Shown here: positions 43,505-52,709 of the stretch, one piece after another
Position numbering within the stretch: the first letter of the stretch is position 1
Layout of the letters: every line of letters begins with the position of its first letter
Source of the DNA: CAZUDO01 sp964618895
GTDB taxonomy: Bacteria; Desulfobacterota; Binatia; DP-6
NCBI GenBank assembly: GCA_964618895.1
Contig: CAZUDO010000124.1
Coordinates: forward strand, 1-64,000
Direction of reading: 5' to 3'
DNA: 64,000 bases
The notes under the pieces: generated by a model
Databases searched by the model: none
What the model was told of the DNA's origin: nothing
The model's input: the letters and a program-made list of their open reading frames with translations, nothing else
Translations under genes and position numbers: made by a program

Positions 43505-44416
43505 TCACGCCCGTGGGTGGTGGCGACGGTGGACGCGCCGCAGGTGCTCCGGCGCGACGTGGGTGTATATCTGCGTCGTGCTCACGTCGGCGTGGCCGAG
43601 GAGGGTCTGCACGACACGGAGGTCGGCGCCGCCGGTGAGCAGGTGGGTGGCAAAGGTGTGGCGCAGAGTGTGCGGCGACACGCCGGTTGCCACCCCGGCG
43701 GCCAATGCCCGGCGGCGCACCAGCTTCCAAGCCGCCTGCCGGGTGAGCGGCCGGCCTGTCGGTCCCAGGAACACGTACGGACTGGCCCGTCCCCGCAACA
43801 GGCGCGGCCGCTCTCGCGTGAGGTAGTCCTCCACCGCCGCGCGGGCCTCGCGGCCGAGTGGCACCACGCGCTCCTTGCCGCCCTTGCCGACGACCGTGAC
43901 GAAGCCGCCCGGCAGATTCAGCTGCGTCCCGCGCAGGCCGATAGCCTCGGACACGCGCAGGCCGCACGCATACAGCAGCTCGAGGAGGGCGCGGTCGCGG
44001 AGAGCGCGCGGGTCGTTCCCACCCGGCTGCGTCACGAGGGCCGCCGCCTCGTCCCGCCCGAGCACGCGCGGCAGCCGCGTCGGCGAGCGACGGATGCGCA
44101 GGCGCGCGCTCGGGTCATCGGTCAGCAGGCCCCGGCGCACGAGGAACCGCAGGAACCCCCGTACGGCGGCGAGCGCACGCGCCTGGCTGCGCGGTGACAG
44201 GCCCCCTTCGGACAGATGGACCAGATGCGACCGCACGAGCGCCGGCTGGAGGTCCTCGACCCGGCGACTGGCGCGGCGCACGAGGAAGCGGACGAACGCC
44301 GCCAGATCCCGCGCATATGCCTCCACCGTGCAGGCCGCCAGACCGCGTTCGGTCGCCAGGTGATCCAGGTACGCGTCGACGTGGCCGTCGACCGCGGTGA
44401 CGGCCGGTCCGCTCAC
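43505..44416 (-). CDS. xerD: Site-specific tyrosine recombinase XerD/XerC
   Basis: A 303-residue dimer-resolution recombinase. The core-binding domain is at about 10-90; the catalytic residues are R (ACGLRVSEAIGL), K (GKGGKERVVPL), H-x2-R (HTLRHTFATHLL), H (LLGHADVSTTQ) and the nucleophile Y (IYTHV). Length and lack of an extra arm domain place it as chromosomal XerC/D rather than a phage integrase. The GTG start overlaps the glnD stop (GTGA). Confidence 0.9.
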   Translation of the reverse strand: MSGPAVTAVDGHVDAYLDHLATERGLAACTVEAYARDLAAFVRFLVRRASRRVEDLQPALVRSHLVHLSEGGLSPRSQARALAAVRGFLRFLVRRGLLTDDPSARLRIRRSPTRLPRVLGRDEAAALVTQPGGNDPRALRDRALLELLYACGLRVSEAIGLRGTQLNLPGGFVTVVGKGGKERVVPLGREARAAVEDYLTRERPRLLRGRASPYVFLGPTGRPLTRQAAWKLVRRRALAAGVATGVSPHTLRHTFATHLLTGGADLRVVQTLLGHADVSTTQIYTHVAPEHLRRVHRRHHPRA

Positions 44417-47142
44417 GCGCTCGCCGCCGCCATGTCCGGGGTCTCCGGCTCGAGCACTTGGGTGAGGCGCTGGCGGATGTGCTCGAGGCGGACCGGGTCT
44501 TCGATCTTCCGGCCCTCGTGATCGGTCACGTAGAACACGTCCAGCACCTGCTCCACCATGGTCGTGATCTTGGCGAGATGGATCTGGAGCCACAGGTGAT
44601 ACAGGCAGTTCGTGATCGTGAACAGGAGGCCCACCCGGTCCCCGGTGTAGACGTCGAGTACCGTATACCGATCGGACGCTCGATTGTCGATTTCGACCGT
44701 GGTCGCCACGCGCCGCCGTCGGCGCCGGGTGAGGATCGACGGTCGCTGGGCGCGCTGGACGAGCTCCTCCATGTCGATCTCTCCCGCCAGCACGCCCCGC
44801 AACATCTGCTCGACCCGCTCCCAGCGCCCCTGCTCGACCTCGGCGTCGCCCTCGGGGTGCGAGATACGAAAGGCGTCGAGCGCCACGCCGTCGGTGCTGG
44901 TGGCGATGCGCGCGGCCAGAATGTTCAGGCCGTTGGCGGCGAGCCCGCCCGACAACATGGCGAACAGGCCCGGGCGGTCGCGGGTGCACACCGCGAACTC
45001 GCTCGAGCCGCGCTCGGGCGAATGTACGAGGAGCGTTGCCAGCGCCGGCTTCGCTCCCGCGGCCTCCTCGGCCTCGAACCGCCGCCGGAGGTCGACGTGC
45101 ACGGCGATCGTCTGCTCGGGGGTGGACAGGAGATAGCTCTCGGGCAGACTGGCCAGGCACGCCGTCGCGGCGCCCTGGGCCGGGGGCGGCAGGCTGGCGG
45201 CCACCCGCTGGCGGATGCGCGCCGCACGCGCACTGCGATCCTCGGGCTCGAACACGCCCTTCTCGAAGAACTCCCGTCCGCGCACGTAGAGCTCCGCCAG
45301 GAGCGTGTCGCGCCAGTTGTTCCAGACGCCAGGACCGACCGCCCGCATGTCCGCGAACGTCAGCAGGTAGAGGCGCAGGAGGTTCTCGACCGTGCCCACC
45401 GTCCGGCAGAACTCGGTGACCAGCTGGTCGTCATGTACGTCCCGCCGCTGCGCCAGGTGGGACATCAGGAGATGATGTTGCACCAGGAACTCGCAGGCCG
45501 CGCGCTCGTCGACGTTCAGCCCGAGGCGATCGGCGATGTCGCGCATCATGCGCGCCCCCCGCCCCGAGTGGTCGTCGCCGTGGCCCTTGCCCACGTCGTG
45601 AAACATCATGCCCAGGATGAGGAGCTCGGGCTGGGCGACTTCGCGCATCACCTGGGTGAGCCCCGGCACCTCGCGCGCGAACTCGCCCGCCCGCAACCGC
45701 TCGAGCTCGCGGACGCCGATCAGCGAGTGATGGTCGACCGTGTAGATATGGAACGGGTCGTGCGCGATCAGACAATCGAGGTTCCCGAACTCTGGGATGA
45801 CCGTCTTCAGCACCCCGAGCTTGTGCATCTCGAACAGTGTCTCGTACACGTGACCGTTCGCGCGCAGGATGCCGAGAAACGCATTCGTGACGGCTGCCGA
45901 CTCCCGCACCGTCGCCAGGAGCGGGAGGGCGGCGCGGATGTGCTCGCGGGTGGCGGGCGCCAAGGTCGCCCCGTGGCGCTGGGCCTCGGCGAACACCTGC
46001 ACCACGGCGGCGGGCTCGCGCTGGAACAGCTCGGGACCGGTGACGGCGAGCGTGCGCCCCTGGATGCGCATCCCGTCGCGGATGAGCCGGGCGTTCGCCT
46101 GCTGCCCCCGGTACGGCTCGGGCTGCTGCACGCACCGGCTGATCAGCATGTCACTGAAGCGGTTCACGGTGGTGGCATGTCCGAAGTAGGCCCGCATGAA
46201 GGTCTCGACCCCGGCGCGCCCGACGCCGAAGCCGAGCGCGGGCGCGAGCCGCTCCTGCAGCTCGAAGGTGAGCTGATCCTGGTGCGCATCGGTGGCGAGA
46301 TGCAGGGCGTTGCGGACACGCCACAGGAAGTCGAGGGCGGCCTCCAGCTCGGCCAGCGGGTCCTCCGCAAGGACGCCACGGGTCACCAGCTCGCGCAGGC
46401 TCCGCACCTTGAACTTGACCTTCGCCATCCAGAGCGCGGTGTGCAGATCACGGAGCCCCCCCTGCCCCTCCTTGAGTTGGGGCTGGAGCAGATACACCGA
46501 GTCCCCCGTGCGCTGGTGCCGTTCGACGCTTTCGGCCAGCTTCTCCTTGAAGAACCGGGTGGGCTCGTGGGTCCAGACCTCCTCGAGCATGCGAGCGTCG
46601 AACTCGGCGCACAGCCCCTCGTCGCCGCACAGGTAGCGCGCGTCGAGGATTGCGGTCTTGGCTTTCAAGTCACGGGCCGCCATGTTGGCGCATTCGCGCA
46701 TGTTGCGCAGCGCATGACCCACGGCCAGGCCGGCATCCCAGAGTGCGTACAGGATGACCTCGGCAACGGTCTCGACGTACGGGTTCACCTTCCAGGGATA
46801 GAGGAAGAGGAGGTCGATGTCGGAACCCGGGTTGAGCTCGCCGCGCCCGTAGCCGCCCTGCGCGATCAGGGTGCAGCGTTGGTTGATGCGGGGGTACCGG
46901 GTGAGAAAGTTCGTCCTCGCGCTGGCGAACAGATAGCCGATCAGCCGGTCGACCGCGGCCGTGTACGCCGCCACCACGACGAGCCCGCCGTCCCCGCGCT
47001 CGTGGCGTTCGCGGACCTCGGTGCGGACCCGCCCCAGGAAGACCCGGGCCACGTCGCCCGCGCCTGCAATCTCGCCGGTCGGTGCGGGCAGCGTCGCGAG
47101 GCTGGCCAACCGGGTCACCGACGGGGCGGCCGCGAGCATCAT
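44413..47142 (-). CDS. glnD: Bifunctional uridylyltransferase/uridylyl-removing enzyme GlnD
   Basis: A 909-residue nitrogen sensor that uridylylates and deuridylylates PII. The nucleotidyltransferase motif is 'AQGGYGRGELNPGSDIDLLF' with Asp pair D108/D110; the HD hydrolase is 'MMFHDVGKGHGDDHSGRG'; two C-terminal ACT domains ('AVCTRDRPGLFAMLSG' and 'VLDVYTGDRVGLLFTITNCL') sense glutamine. ATG 47142 is chosen because the conserved part begins shortly afterwards. An NtrC-like regulator elsewhere in the window is not physically linked. Confidence 0.95.
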   Translation of the reverse strand: MMLAAAPSVTRLASLATLPAPTGEIAGAGDVARVFLGRVRTEVRERHERGDGGLVVVAAYTAAVDRLIGYLFASARTNFLTRYPRINQRCTLIAQGGYGRGELNPGSDIDLLFLYPWKVNPYVETVAEVILYALWDAGLAVGHALRNMRECANMAARDLKAKTAILDARYLCGDEGLCAEFDARMLEEVWTHEPTRFFKEKLAESVERHQRTGDSVYLLQPQLKEGQGGLRDLHTALWMAKVKFKVRSLRELVTRGVLAEDPLAELEAALDFLWRVRNALHLATDAHQDQLTFELQERLAPALGFGVGRAGVETFMRAYFGHATTVNRFSDMLISRCVQQPEPYRGQQANARLIRDGMRIQGRTLAVTGPELFQREPAAVVQVFAEAQRHGATLAPATREHIRAALPLLATVRESAAVTNAFLGILRANGHVYETLFEMHKLGVLKTVIPEFGNLDCLIAHDPFHIYTVDHHSLIGVRELERLRAGEFAREVPGLTQVMREVAQPELLILGMMFHDVGKGHGDDHSGRGARMMRDIADRLGLNVDERAACEFLVQHHLLMSHLAQRRDVHDDQLVTEFCRTVGTVENLLRLYLLTFADMRAVGPGVWNNWRDTLLAELYVRGREFFEKGVFEPEDRSARAARIRQRVAASLPPPAQGAATACLASLPESYLLSTPEQTIAVHVDLRRRFEAEEAAGAKPALATLLVHSPERGSSEFAVCTRDRPGLFAMLSGGLAANGLNILAARIATSTDGVALDAFRISHPEGDAEVEQGRWERVEQMLRGVLAGEIDMEELVQRAQRPSILTRRRRRRVATTVEIDNRASDRYTVLDVYTGDRVGLLFTITNCLYHLWLQIHLAKITTMVEQVLDVFYVTDHEGRKIEDPVRLEHIRQRLTQVLEPETPDMAAASA

Positions 47143-47192
47143 GGGACGGGAACCATACCCTGCAGGCCGCCGGGGCTCCAGCGACGAGTGCC

Positions 47193-48377
47193 CTACAGCG
47201 TACGCGCCCGCCGCTGGCTGTCGAGAAAGCGTACGATCCCGTTGGCGAGCCCCTCGGCGATCGCCTGGCGGTAACGCGTGCCCGCCAGCCGGCGCCCTTC
47301 GGTGCGGTGATTCAAGAACGAGGTCTCCACCAGCACACACGGCATGTACGCCCCGACCAGGACGTAGAACGGCCCCTGCTTGACCCCGAGGTCGGTCACG
47401 GCCCCGTACGTGCCGCGAAGGTGTTGCACGAGCCCGCGTTGCACCGCAGCCGCGAGTGCGGCCGACTCGTCCATCTTCCCCACCTGGACGAGGTCGCTCA
47501 GGATGTAGCGCAGCTCGGTCGAGCCGTGTTTCGGGGCGAGGCGATCGATGCCGTTCTCCATCGCCGCCAGCCGCATGGTCGCCCGGTCGCCGGTGTTGTT
47601 CAGGTAGTAGGTCTCGACACCGTGCAGCCGGCGGCTCGGGCTAGCGTTGGCATGAATGGATACGAACAGGTCGGCCTCCATGCGGTTGGCCAACGCCGTC
47701 CGGTCGGCGAGCGCCAGCGTCTGATCGCGCGTGCGCGTGAGCACGACCTCCGCGTCGAGGCGGTCGCGTAGCAGGACGGCGAGCTCGCGGGCGATGGTCA
47801 GGGTCACGTTCTTCTCGACGGCGTAGCCGCGTGCGCCCGGGTCGTCTCCTCCGTGTCCGGGATCGAGCACGATGCGGGGCCGGGCGCGGGTCAGAGGTGG
47901 CTCGCCGGGAGCCTCGGTCGTGCGTGCACGTGTGGGGCCCTCGGGGGCCGGGGGCGGCTCCATGGCGGACTTGCTCTCGCCACTGCCCACGAGATCGAGT
48001 GTGACCACCCGCCCGTTCCGGCTGGTGGTCACCCGGTACGTCACAGGACCGTCCAGCTCGACCACCACGCGCAGGACGCCGCCGTCGCCGATGCCGACCC
48101 GGAGGCCGCTGATCGGCGGTCGCACCGCTTCCCGTGGCACTACGCTGCGCGCCAGACGCGCGCCGGAAGGCAGGTCGACGTAGAGCCTCGCCGGACCGTT
48201 CGGCTCGGCGACCACTGAACGGACGACAGGCCGCGCCCAGCTCGAGAGCACGAGCCGCAGCTGCGCCCGGACCCCCGCACCGGAAACCGCGGCCGTCTCG
48301 ACGCGCTCGACCTCGACCGCGCCCTCGGCGCGGCTCGCGAGCACCAGCACGACCGCGAGCAGCCGGAGCACACTCAT
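47193..48377 (-). CDS. amiC: N-acetylmuramoyl-L-alanine amidase (AMIN plus Amidase_3)
   Basis: A 394-residue periplasmic cell-separation amidase. After a signal peptide (MSVLRLLAVVLVLASRAEGA) comes an AMIN-like beta domain (about 25-130) and the zinc amidase (about 165-394): 'IVLDPGHGGDDPGA' (H), 'GYAVEKNVTL' (E), 'VSIHANAS' (H) and the catalytic E in 'VLVETSFLNH'. AMIN domains direct such enzymes to the septum. ATG 48377 fits the signal peptide. Confidence 0.92.
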   Translation of the reverse strand: MSVLRLLAVVLVLASRAEGAVEVERVETAAVSGAGVRAQLRLVLSSWARPVVRSVVAEPNGPARLYVDLPSGARLARSVVPREAVRPPISGLRVGIGDGGVLRVVVELDGPVTYRVTTSRNGRVVTLDLVGSGESKSAMEPPPAPEGPTRARTTEAPGEPPLTRARPRIVLDPGHGGDDPGARGYAVEKNVTLTIARELAVLLRDRLDAEVVLTRTRDQTLALADRTALANRMEADLFVSIHANASPSRRLHGVETYYLNNTGDRATMRLAAMENGIDRLAPKHGSTELRYILSDLVQVGKMDESAALAAAVQRGLVQHLRGTYGAVTDLGVKQGPFYVLVGAYMPCVLVETSFLNHRTEGRRLAGTRYRQAIAEGLANGIVRFLDSQRRARTL

Positions 48378-48453
48378 GCTCCGCCGCCAGCACCACCCCA
48401 TCCCCACGGGGCGGGGAGGATAGGGCACGAGGCGGAGAAATCAAGGCGACGGC

Positions 48454-51003
48454 TTACGCTCCGCGTCGGACCTGCTCGACCAGGCGTGCGAGCGTCGCCA
48501 GGGCCTCGAGCGGCGTCAGGCGCTCCGGGTCGATGGCGGCGATCTCCTGCCGTAAACGCTCGTCGTTGCTGGCGAAGAGCGACAGCTGGGCGGCCGGCGC
48601 GCCGTCCGGGCGGGGGCGCGGTCCGTCACCGGCCTCGAGGCCCGCCAGGAGGGAGCGGGCCCGCTCCACGACCGCCACCGGTACCCCCGCCAGGCGCGCG
48701 ACCTCCACGCCGTAGCTGCGCGACGCCGGGCCAGCGACGATCTGACGCAGAAAGACGATGTCGCCCTTCCATTCCGCCACTGCCACCGACAGGTTGCGCA
48801 CCCGCGCACGCTCCGCCGCCAGCGCCGTCAGCTCGTGGTAGTGGGTCGCGAACAGCGTCCGCGGACGCTCCGGCACCTCGTGCAGGTGCTCGGCGACGGC
48901 CCAGGCGATCGAGATACCATCGAAGGTGCTCGTGCCGCGACCGATCTCGTCCAGGACGACCAGGCTGCGCCGGGTCAGGTGGGCCAGGATGTGCGCCGTC
49001 TCCCGCATCTCGACCATGAAGGTCGATTCGCCACCGACCAGGTTGTCGCTCGCGCCGACGCGCGTGAACACTCGGTCGACCAGCCCGATCTCGGCCTCGG
49101 TGGCGGGTACGAAGCTCCCCATCTGCGCCAGCAGCGTGATCAGGGCCACCTGCCGCAGGTAGGTGGACTTGCCGCCCATGTTCGGTCCGGTGATGAGGAG
49201 CACCTGCTCGGCGTCCGGATCGAGTCGGGTATCGTTGGGGACGAATCCCCCGCCGGCCACGGCCTCGACCACCGGATGCCGGCCGCCGCCAATGCGGAGC
49301 GTGGGCGTGCGGGTGATCGTCGGGCGGACGTAGCCACGATGGTGCGCCACCTCGGCGAGGGCTGCCAGCGCGTCCAGCGCCGCCAGCGCCTCCGCCGTCC
49401 GGGCGAGCGTCGGCACGTGCGCCGCCACGGTATCGAGCAGCGCGTCGAACAACAGGGCCTCGAGCGTCCGCAACCGTTCGTCGGCGCCGAGCACGCGCGC
49501 TTCGTGCTCCTTCAGACCGGCGGTGACGAAGCGCTCGGCGCCCACCAGCGTCTGCTTGCGCTCGTAGTCGGCGGGCACGAGCGGCAGGTTCGGCTTGGTG
49601 ACCTCGACGTAGTAGCCGAATACCTTGTTGTACCGGACCTTCAACGAGGCGATGCCGGTGCGCTGGCGCTCGGTGGTCTCGAAGCGCGCGAGCCACCCTT
49701 TGGCGTCGCGCTGGGTCTCGCGCAGCTCATCGACCTCGGGATGAAATCCGGCGCAAATGAACCCCGGAATGCGGGTGTGCGGCGGCGGGGCCTCGACGAG
49801 GGTGGCCACGATCTCCGCGCTGACCGCCGGCAATGGCGCGAGGGCCGCCGCCAGCGTCTCGAGCAATGCGCTCCCCAGGCCCCGGAGCGCCGTGCGTGCC
49901 TCGTCGACACGCAGGAGCGCGGCGGCGAGATGCGCCAGATCCCGTGGTCCGGCGGTGCGCGCGCCGATGCGTCCTGCCAGCCGCTCGAGATCCCCGACGC
50001 CCCCGAGCGCCGTGCGCAGGGCCGCACGCACCTCGACCGCCTCGACCAGCTCCTCGACCGCGTCGAGCCGCCGGCCGATGGCCGCCGGGTCGAGGAGCGG
50101 GTAGATGACCCACTCGCGCAGGCGGCGCGCCCCCATGGGCGTCGCGGTCTGATCGAGCACCCAGAGCAAGGACCCGCGACGCTGGCCGGCGAGGGTCTGC
50201 AGCAACTCGAGGTTGCGCCGCGTCGCAGCGTCGAGTTGCAGGAACCCGGCCAGCTCGTAGGGCTCCGGCGCGCGCAGATGGCGGGGACGCCGGCGGTAGG
50301 CCGCGTCGACGTACGCCAGCGTGCCGCCCGCGGCCCGCGCCGCCAGTGCCGGGAGCGGGGCGCCGAGGTCGATGGGCGGCGGCAGCACGGCCGTGGCCCA
50401 GGTGGTGCTGGCCCGGGTGCAGGCCTCGACCACCTGCGGCGGCAGATCCGGGGCGAGCAACAGCTCGCGCGGCGCGAGGCGCTCGAGTTCCTCGTGCGCC
50501 GCCGGCCAGCCCTCGGCCTCCGTGGCGCGGAAGCTGCCGGTGGCGAAGTCGACCACCGCCAACCCGAACCGGTCGTCGGCTGCCGCCAGCCCGACCAGCA
50601 GGCTCGGCACCGCCGGATCGAGACTCTCCTCTTCGAGGATGGTGCCGGGGGTGATGACCCGCACCACCTCGCGCTCCATCAGGCCCCGCCCGCGCGCCGG
50701 CTGCTGCTCGCACACCGCCACCGTGTGCCCGCGTGCGAGCAGGCGCGTGATGTAGGGCTGGGCCGCATGCGCCGGGAAGCCACACAGCGGGACCTCGTCC
50801 GGCTCGCCCCGGTTGCGGGCGGTGAGCGTCAGGTCGAGCGCGCGTGAGGCCACCGTCGCGTCCTCGAAGAACATCTCGTAGAAGTCGCCCAACCGGAAGA
50901 GGAGGATCGCGTCCTGGTGCTGCGCCTTGATGCGCAGGTACTGCGCGAGCAGTGCCCCCTGCCGCCCGCCCGTCCGTCGCTCCGCGCTCGCCACCTCCAC
51001 CAT
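48454..51003 (-). CDS. mutS: DNA mismatch repair protein MutS
   Basis: An 849-residue mismatch-recognition ATPase. The mismatch-wedge FYE is F41-Y42-E43 (LGDFYEMFFEDA); Walker A is 'ITGPNMGGKSTYLRQVALIT', followed by 'DEIGRGTSTFDGISIAW' (Walker B). Domains I to V are all present and length matches MutS1. No mutL is in the window. It follows the VWA gene by 8 bp. Confidence 0.96.
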   Translation of the reverse strand: MVEVASAERRTGGRQGALLAQYLRIKAQHQDAILLFRLGDFYEMFFEDATVASRALDLTLTARNRGEPDEVPLCGFPAHAAQPYITRLLARGHTVAVCEQQPARGRGLMEREVVRVITPGTILEEESLDPAVPSLLVGLAAADDRFGLAVVDFATGSFRATEAEGWPAAHEELERLAPRELLLAPDLPPQVVEACTRASTTWATAVLPPPIDLGAPLPALAARAAGGTLAYVDAAYRRRPRHLRAPEPYELAGFLQLDAATRRNLELLQTLAGQRRGSLLWVLDQTATPMGARRLREWVIYPLLDPAAIGRRLDAVEELVEAVEVRAALRTALGGVGDLERLAGRIGARTAGPRDLAHLAAALLRVDEARTALRGLGSALLETLAAALAPLPAVSAEIVATLVEAPPPHTRIPGFICAGFHPEVDELRETQRDAKGWLARFETTERQRTGIASLKVRYNKVFGYYVEVTKPNLPLVPADYERKQTLVGAERFVTAGLKEHEARVLGADERLRTLEALLFDALLDTVAAHVPTLARTAEALAALDALAALAEVAHHRGYVRPTITRTPTLRIGGGRHPVVEAVAGGGFVPNDTRLDPDAEQVLLITGPNMGGKSTYLRQVALITLLAQMGSFVPATEAEIGLVDRVFTRVGASDNLVGGESTFMVEMRETAHILAHLTRRSLVVLDEIGRGTSTFDGISIAWAVAEHLHEVPERPRTLFATHYHELTALAAERARVRNLSVAVAEWKGDIVFLRQIVAGPASRSYGVEVARLAGVPVAVVERARSLLAGLEAGDGPRPRPDGAPAAQLSLFASNDERLRQEIAAIDPERLTPLEALATLARLVEQVRRGA

Positions 51004-51011
51004 GGCGCGGT

Positions 51012-52601
51012 TCAGACGCGCTTGCGCTTCTTGGTGAGGTAGTCGACGAGCAGGTACTCGCCCAGGTGATCGGGCCGTGTGTACAACGCGCGCCCCTTGT
51101 TGATGCGCGTCATGCGCTCGACGAAGGCGCGCAGACTGGGGCTGTCGTCCAGCATGAACGTGTTGATGGTGATGCCACGGCGGGTGACGTGCTCGACCTC
51201 CTTGAGCGTCTCCTGTGCGGCTCGCATACTGATGCCTCCAAAGGACAGCGGCCACTCGCAGTACAGGCGTCCCTTGAGAAAATATGCCGTCGGCTGCCCA
51301 TCCGTGATGATGATGATGTGCTGGTTGTTGCTCGGATGCCGGGCGAGCAGATCGGCCGCCAGACGCAAGCCGTCCTGCAGGTTGGTGAACGGGTCGCCCA
51401 TGTTCCAGCTCGCCTCGGGCAGGTCGCGGAGCTTGAGCTCCACGGCGCGCGTGAAGAAGCCCACGATGGCGAAGAAGTCGCGCGGATATTTGGCGCGGAC
51501 GAGACTCTCCATGGCCAGCGCCACCTTCTTGGCGGCAGCGAACCGGCCCTCCCACGACATCGACCAGCTCATGTCGAGGAGCAGCACGGTGGAGGTGGTC
51601 GTGCTCTGGGTGGTGGCGAAGACTTCGAAGTCTCCCGGCCGGAGCTCGAGGGGGATGCGGGCGCCGCGTGCGAGCGCCTTGCGGAGCGTGGCGACCAGGT
51701 CGAGGGCGAGCGCATCCCCGTGCTCGTACGGCTTGGTCTGCTCGGGCCGGAGCTCGGCAGCTCCGCGATGATCCGTGTGGTGCGCCCCGGGGCGGTCGCG
51801 CAGCAGTCCCTGGTAGATGTCGCGCAGGGCCAGCTGGCCGATCTTGCGGACGCCCTTGGGAGAGAGCCGCGCCCGGCCCTCGCGCTGGGTCACATAGCCC
51901 GCATTCACCAGCAGGAGCATGACGTCCTTCAGGGTCTCGAAGTTCCTGAGCGCCTCCTGACCGAGGAGCTCACGCAGACGGTCCATGTCGATCGTCTCGA
52001 GGTCTCCCGACAGGAGCTGCTCCTCCAGACGCTTGAGCTGTTCCATGGTGCGCATCAGCTCGAGCGCCTCCTCGTAGCCGAGCGTGCGCGGCCCATGGAA
52101 CAGGTCGCCGTACCGGCGCTGGAAGTCCTCCAGTGCGCGGATGTCGTCGAGGTCCTCGAGCAGCTCGTCCAGCACCGTCCGCGCCGCATCGTCCTGGAAC
52201 GGCACATCCCGGAGTCGCTCGATCGCCTGCGAAAGACGGTGGGGGAGTCGTTCGGCCAGCTCGCGCAGGCGCGCCGCCCGTTCGGCGTCGCCGGTTTCCT
52301 CGAGGGCCTCCCGCTCGAGGTCGAGCGCGTCGGCGAGCTTCTGGTGCAGCTCCGTCAGGGCGTCCCGCAGATGAACGTCGCGATAGTGCGCACGCATCTC
52401 TTCGCGCAGCTGCTCGAGGAAGTCGTCGAGGCCCATGACGCGGATGCCCTGCCAGTCCAGCCCCTGGTGGAGGAGCCAGTCCATGGCCTGCTGCACGTCG
52501 TCGGTGAACGAGAGATACTCCGAGAGCCGCTCGAAGACCTGTTCGGCCGATAGGCGGACCTCCTGACGCCCGTCCCACGCCGTATAACGGACCTGCAGCA
52601 C
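51012..52601 (-). CDS. VWA-domain protein, MoxR-associated
   Basis: A 529-residue protein. Residues 1-300 are helical and charged (YLSFTDDVQQAMDWLLHQGL); the von Willebrand A domain begins near 320 with the MIDAS 'LLLDMSWSMSWEGRF' and continues through 'IIIITDGQPTAYF' and 'INTFMLDDSPSLRAFVERM'. Such proteins usually work with a chelatase-like AAA ATPase as metal-dependent chaperones or in cofactor insertion; the AAA partner is probably the gene at 53918, but a plus-strand gene lies between them. The start is GTG 52601. The operon continues into mutS. Confidence 0.85.
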   Translation of the reverse strand: MLQVRYTAWDGRQEVRLSAEQVFERLSEYLSFTDDVQQAMDWLLHQGLDWQGIRVMGLDDFLEQLREEMRAHYRDVHLRDALTELHQKLADALDLEREALEETGDAERAARLRELAERLPHRLSQAIERLRDVPFQDDAARTVLDELLEDLDDIRALEDFQRRYGDLFHGPRTLGYEEALELMRTMEQLKRLEEQLLSGDLETIDMDRLRELLGQEALRNFETLKDVMLLLVNAGYVTQREGRARLSPKGVRKIGQLALRDIYQGLLRDRPGAHHTDHRGAAELRPEQTKPYEHGDALALDLVATLRKALARGARIPLELRPGDFEVFATTQSTTTSTVLLLDMSWSMSWEGRFAAAKKVALAMESLVRAKYPRDFFAIVGFFTRAVELKLRDLPEASWNMGDPFTNLQDGLRLAADLLARHPSNNQHIIIITDGQPTAYFLKGRLYCEWPLSFGGISMRAAQETLKEVEHVTRRGITINTFMLDDSPSLRAFVERMTRINKGRALYTRPDHLGEYLLVDYLTKKRKRV

Positions 52602-52709
52602 GCGTTTTGATGGTAGCCTACCCGCGGGGCGAAGAGAATGCGGCGTGATATCGCTTGACGCGGGGGCCGGTGCGGGTGTTTGCTACGGCCGTCGGATGCA
52701 GGAGGGTCC

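Noticed and set aside
44458..47274. A 938-codon plus-strand frame opposite glnD
   Set aside because: It mirrors glnD codon by codon and has no recognisable motif; glnD has nucleotidyltransferase, HD and ACT domains.
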